Shown: one piece after another, positions 63,060 through 64,000 of the stretch
Layout: each line of letters starts with the position of its first letter
How positions within the stretch are numbered: the first letter of the stretch is position 1
Assembly (NCBI RefSeq): GCF_027923765.1
Contig: NZ_AP026709.1
Location: 3,213,501-3,277,500 of the forward strand
Source: Pseudodesulfovibrio nedwellii
GTDB lineage: Bacteria; Desulfobacterota; Desulfovibrionia; Desulfovibrionales; Desulfovibrionaceae
Direction: 5' to 3'
DNA: 64,000 bases
Notes under the pieces: model-generated
Seen by the model: only the letters and a program-made list of their open reading frames with translations
What the model was told of the DNA's origin: nothing
Databases searched by the model: none
Made by a program: the position numbers and the translations under genes

Positions 63060-64000
63060 TTAATTGATGCCGAGGTCCGCCCTGTGGGCCGGGACGCCGG
63101 TTTTGCCTTTGGCATCTTGCCGGTCGAGAAGGAAAACACGCTCTTTCAACTCCGGCTGTTTTTCGATGATGTAGCCTTTGACAGTGTTGGCCCGATCCAT
63201 GGCAAGATTATGGAGCAGTTCGTCGGTGATCACGATGCGGTCACGAATGAATTTTTCCATGACATCAACTGGTTGTAAGTCTGTCATGAACAGAGTCGTC
63301 GGTTTGATATCTTCTTCGTCCGGTTCGTCTGCATACGCTTCAAATAGGAGGGCTTCATATTCTTCGGGTGTTATGACCATGTCAGCCACGTTTTGTTCAG
63401 CTTGTTCGGAACGGGTGAGTGTGTCGTATTTTTGTTGTTTGATCTTGTCTTCGAAGATTGCTGCGATCAAGCCATTTTTGTCCGCCATCGGATCAATGAC
63501 GCCGTCAACTTCCAGCGTGAGTTTTTTACGTTCACTCAACGCCTTGATGATGGTCTCCATTTTTTCTACCCCACCGGCATCCAATGCGTGTCTGCCGGGT
63601 TCAAAGACCACGAAATCCATATTTTCACCACCGCCGAACATGGAGCCGATCAGGGTGAATGGCGATGCCAAAGCCTTGAATAACAGGCTGACAATGGCCT
63701 TGAAAACAATACCGCCGATACGGAAATCCGGGTCGTTCAGTTCTCCGCGAATGGGCAGGTTCAACTCCATGTTGCCATTGCCATCTTGAAGCAGGGACAG
63801 ACCGAACTCTACGGGAACATTGGGTGCATCAGGGCGTTTGTCTTTGGCTCCCAGCACCAGTTGTTCAATGTAGAATTTGTTTTCAGCGTTGAGTACCCAG
63901 TTTTCAGTCTTGAAGGTCACGTCCGCATAAAGTCGCCCTTTCTCGATTGGGTAGGCAAGGCTTTTGAGCGTGTAGGGAGTGAGCGGCACAAGTTCCATGC
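63060..64000 (-). CDS. DUF748/AsmA-like protein, C-terminal part (partial)
   Basis: At least 313 aa, running off the window end so the N-terminus is missing. The DUF748 pattern is seen: ELVPLTPYTLKSLAYPIEKG, DVTFKTENWVLNAENKFYIE, FGLSLLQDGNGNMELNLPI and FRIGGIVFKAIVSLLFKALA. The C-terminal region (MDFVVFEPGRHALDAGGVEK) is like OmpA-type or DUF748 tails. These large proteins bridge the periplasm and may move lipids between membranes; that is family inference. Confidence 0.75.
   Translation of the reverse strand, partial: MELVPLTPYTLKSLAYPIEKGRLYADVTFKTENWVLNAENKFYIEQLVLGAKDKRPDAPNVPVEFGLSLLQDGNGNMELNLPIRGELNDPDFRIGGIVFKAIVSLLFKALASPFTLIGSMFGGGENMDFVVFEPGRHALDAGGVEKMETIIKALSERKKLTLEVDGVIDPMADKNGLIAAIFEDKIKQQKYDTLTRSEQAEQNVADMVITPEEYEALLFEAYADEPDEEDIKPTTLFMTDLQPVDVMEKFIRDRIVITDELLHNLAMDRANTVKGYIIEKQPELKERVFLLDRQDAKGKTGVPAHRADLGIN

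Overview
The window looks like a chromosomal segment of a Desulfovibrionaceae-type sulfate reducer, probably close to Pseudodesulfovibrio or Desulfovibrio. The reasons are two octaheme c-type cytochromes, an NrfH/NapC-type tetraheme protein, TRAP transporters, orphan family-3 solute-binding proteins, a SahR-type ArsR/methyltransferase regulator next to ahcY, and selenocysteine machinery. This assignment comes from gene content only.

Layout. 1-1.5 kb: the end of a tad pilus operon (tadC tail, TadD lipoprotein). 1.7-3.9 kb: a hybrid sensor kinase. 3.9-4.6 kb: the first copy of a long non-coding repeat. 4.7-9.5 kb: a TetR-headed TRAP operon with two duplicated solute receptors and an 18-bp-phased operator array. 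9.6-15.8 kb: LytR/LytS, CstA, a membrane protein and an ArsA-like ATPase, resembling the pyruvate-sensing BtsSR/YjiY modules. 15.9-17.6 kb: an AhpF-like selenoprotein interrupted by an in-frame UGA. 17.7-21.2 kb: a diguanylate cyclase and a sensor kinase broken by a UGA. 21.4-23.3 kb: an octaheme HAO-like cytochrome with its tetraheme quinol dehydrogenase. 23.7-29.9 kb: chemoreceptor, solute-binding protein, glutamate-synthase-like protein, HxlR regulator and VOC protein. 30.0 kb: selC (tRNA-Sec). 30.2-38.1 kb: DUF169 protein, an ECF-sigma module, a monooxygenase, a nitrilase, tRNA-Glu, a HAD phosphatase and an octaheme-HEAT-TPR cytochrome. 38.2-43.7 kb: sulfatase, tRNA-Glu, tRNA-Gln, a DUF721 protein and two paralogous lipoproteins around a UspA protein. 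43.8-46.2 kb: sahR-ahcY with its operator. 48-51.7 kb: moeA, argB and a MOT1-like transporter. 51.7-52.5 kb: the second repeat copy. 52.6-64 kb: ArfB-like factor, a glycosyltransferase paired with a kinase-methyltransferase fusion, RNase D-like nuclease, lgt, glutamine cyclotransferase, TetR, ispH, moaE-moaA with a structured leader, and a partial DUF748 protein.

Three themes stand out. (1) Selenium: selC and a UxxC selenoprotein with an fdhF-like SECIS hairpin lie in the same window. A second in-frame UGA in a histidine kinase tests whether UGA here means Sec or stop. (2) A ~0.74-0.77 kb intergenic repeat occurs twice, 48 kb apart. It carries a 110-nt foldback whose pairing survives sequence divergence, which suggests a structured RNA. 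(3) Regulation can be read from DNA at several loci: the TetR operator array, the SahR palindrome and a candidate structured leader before moaE-moaA.
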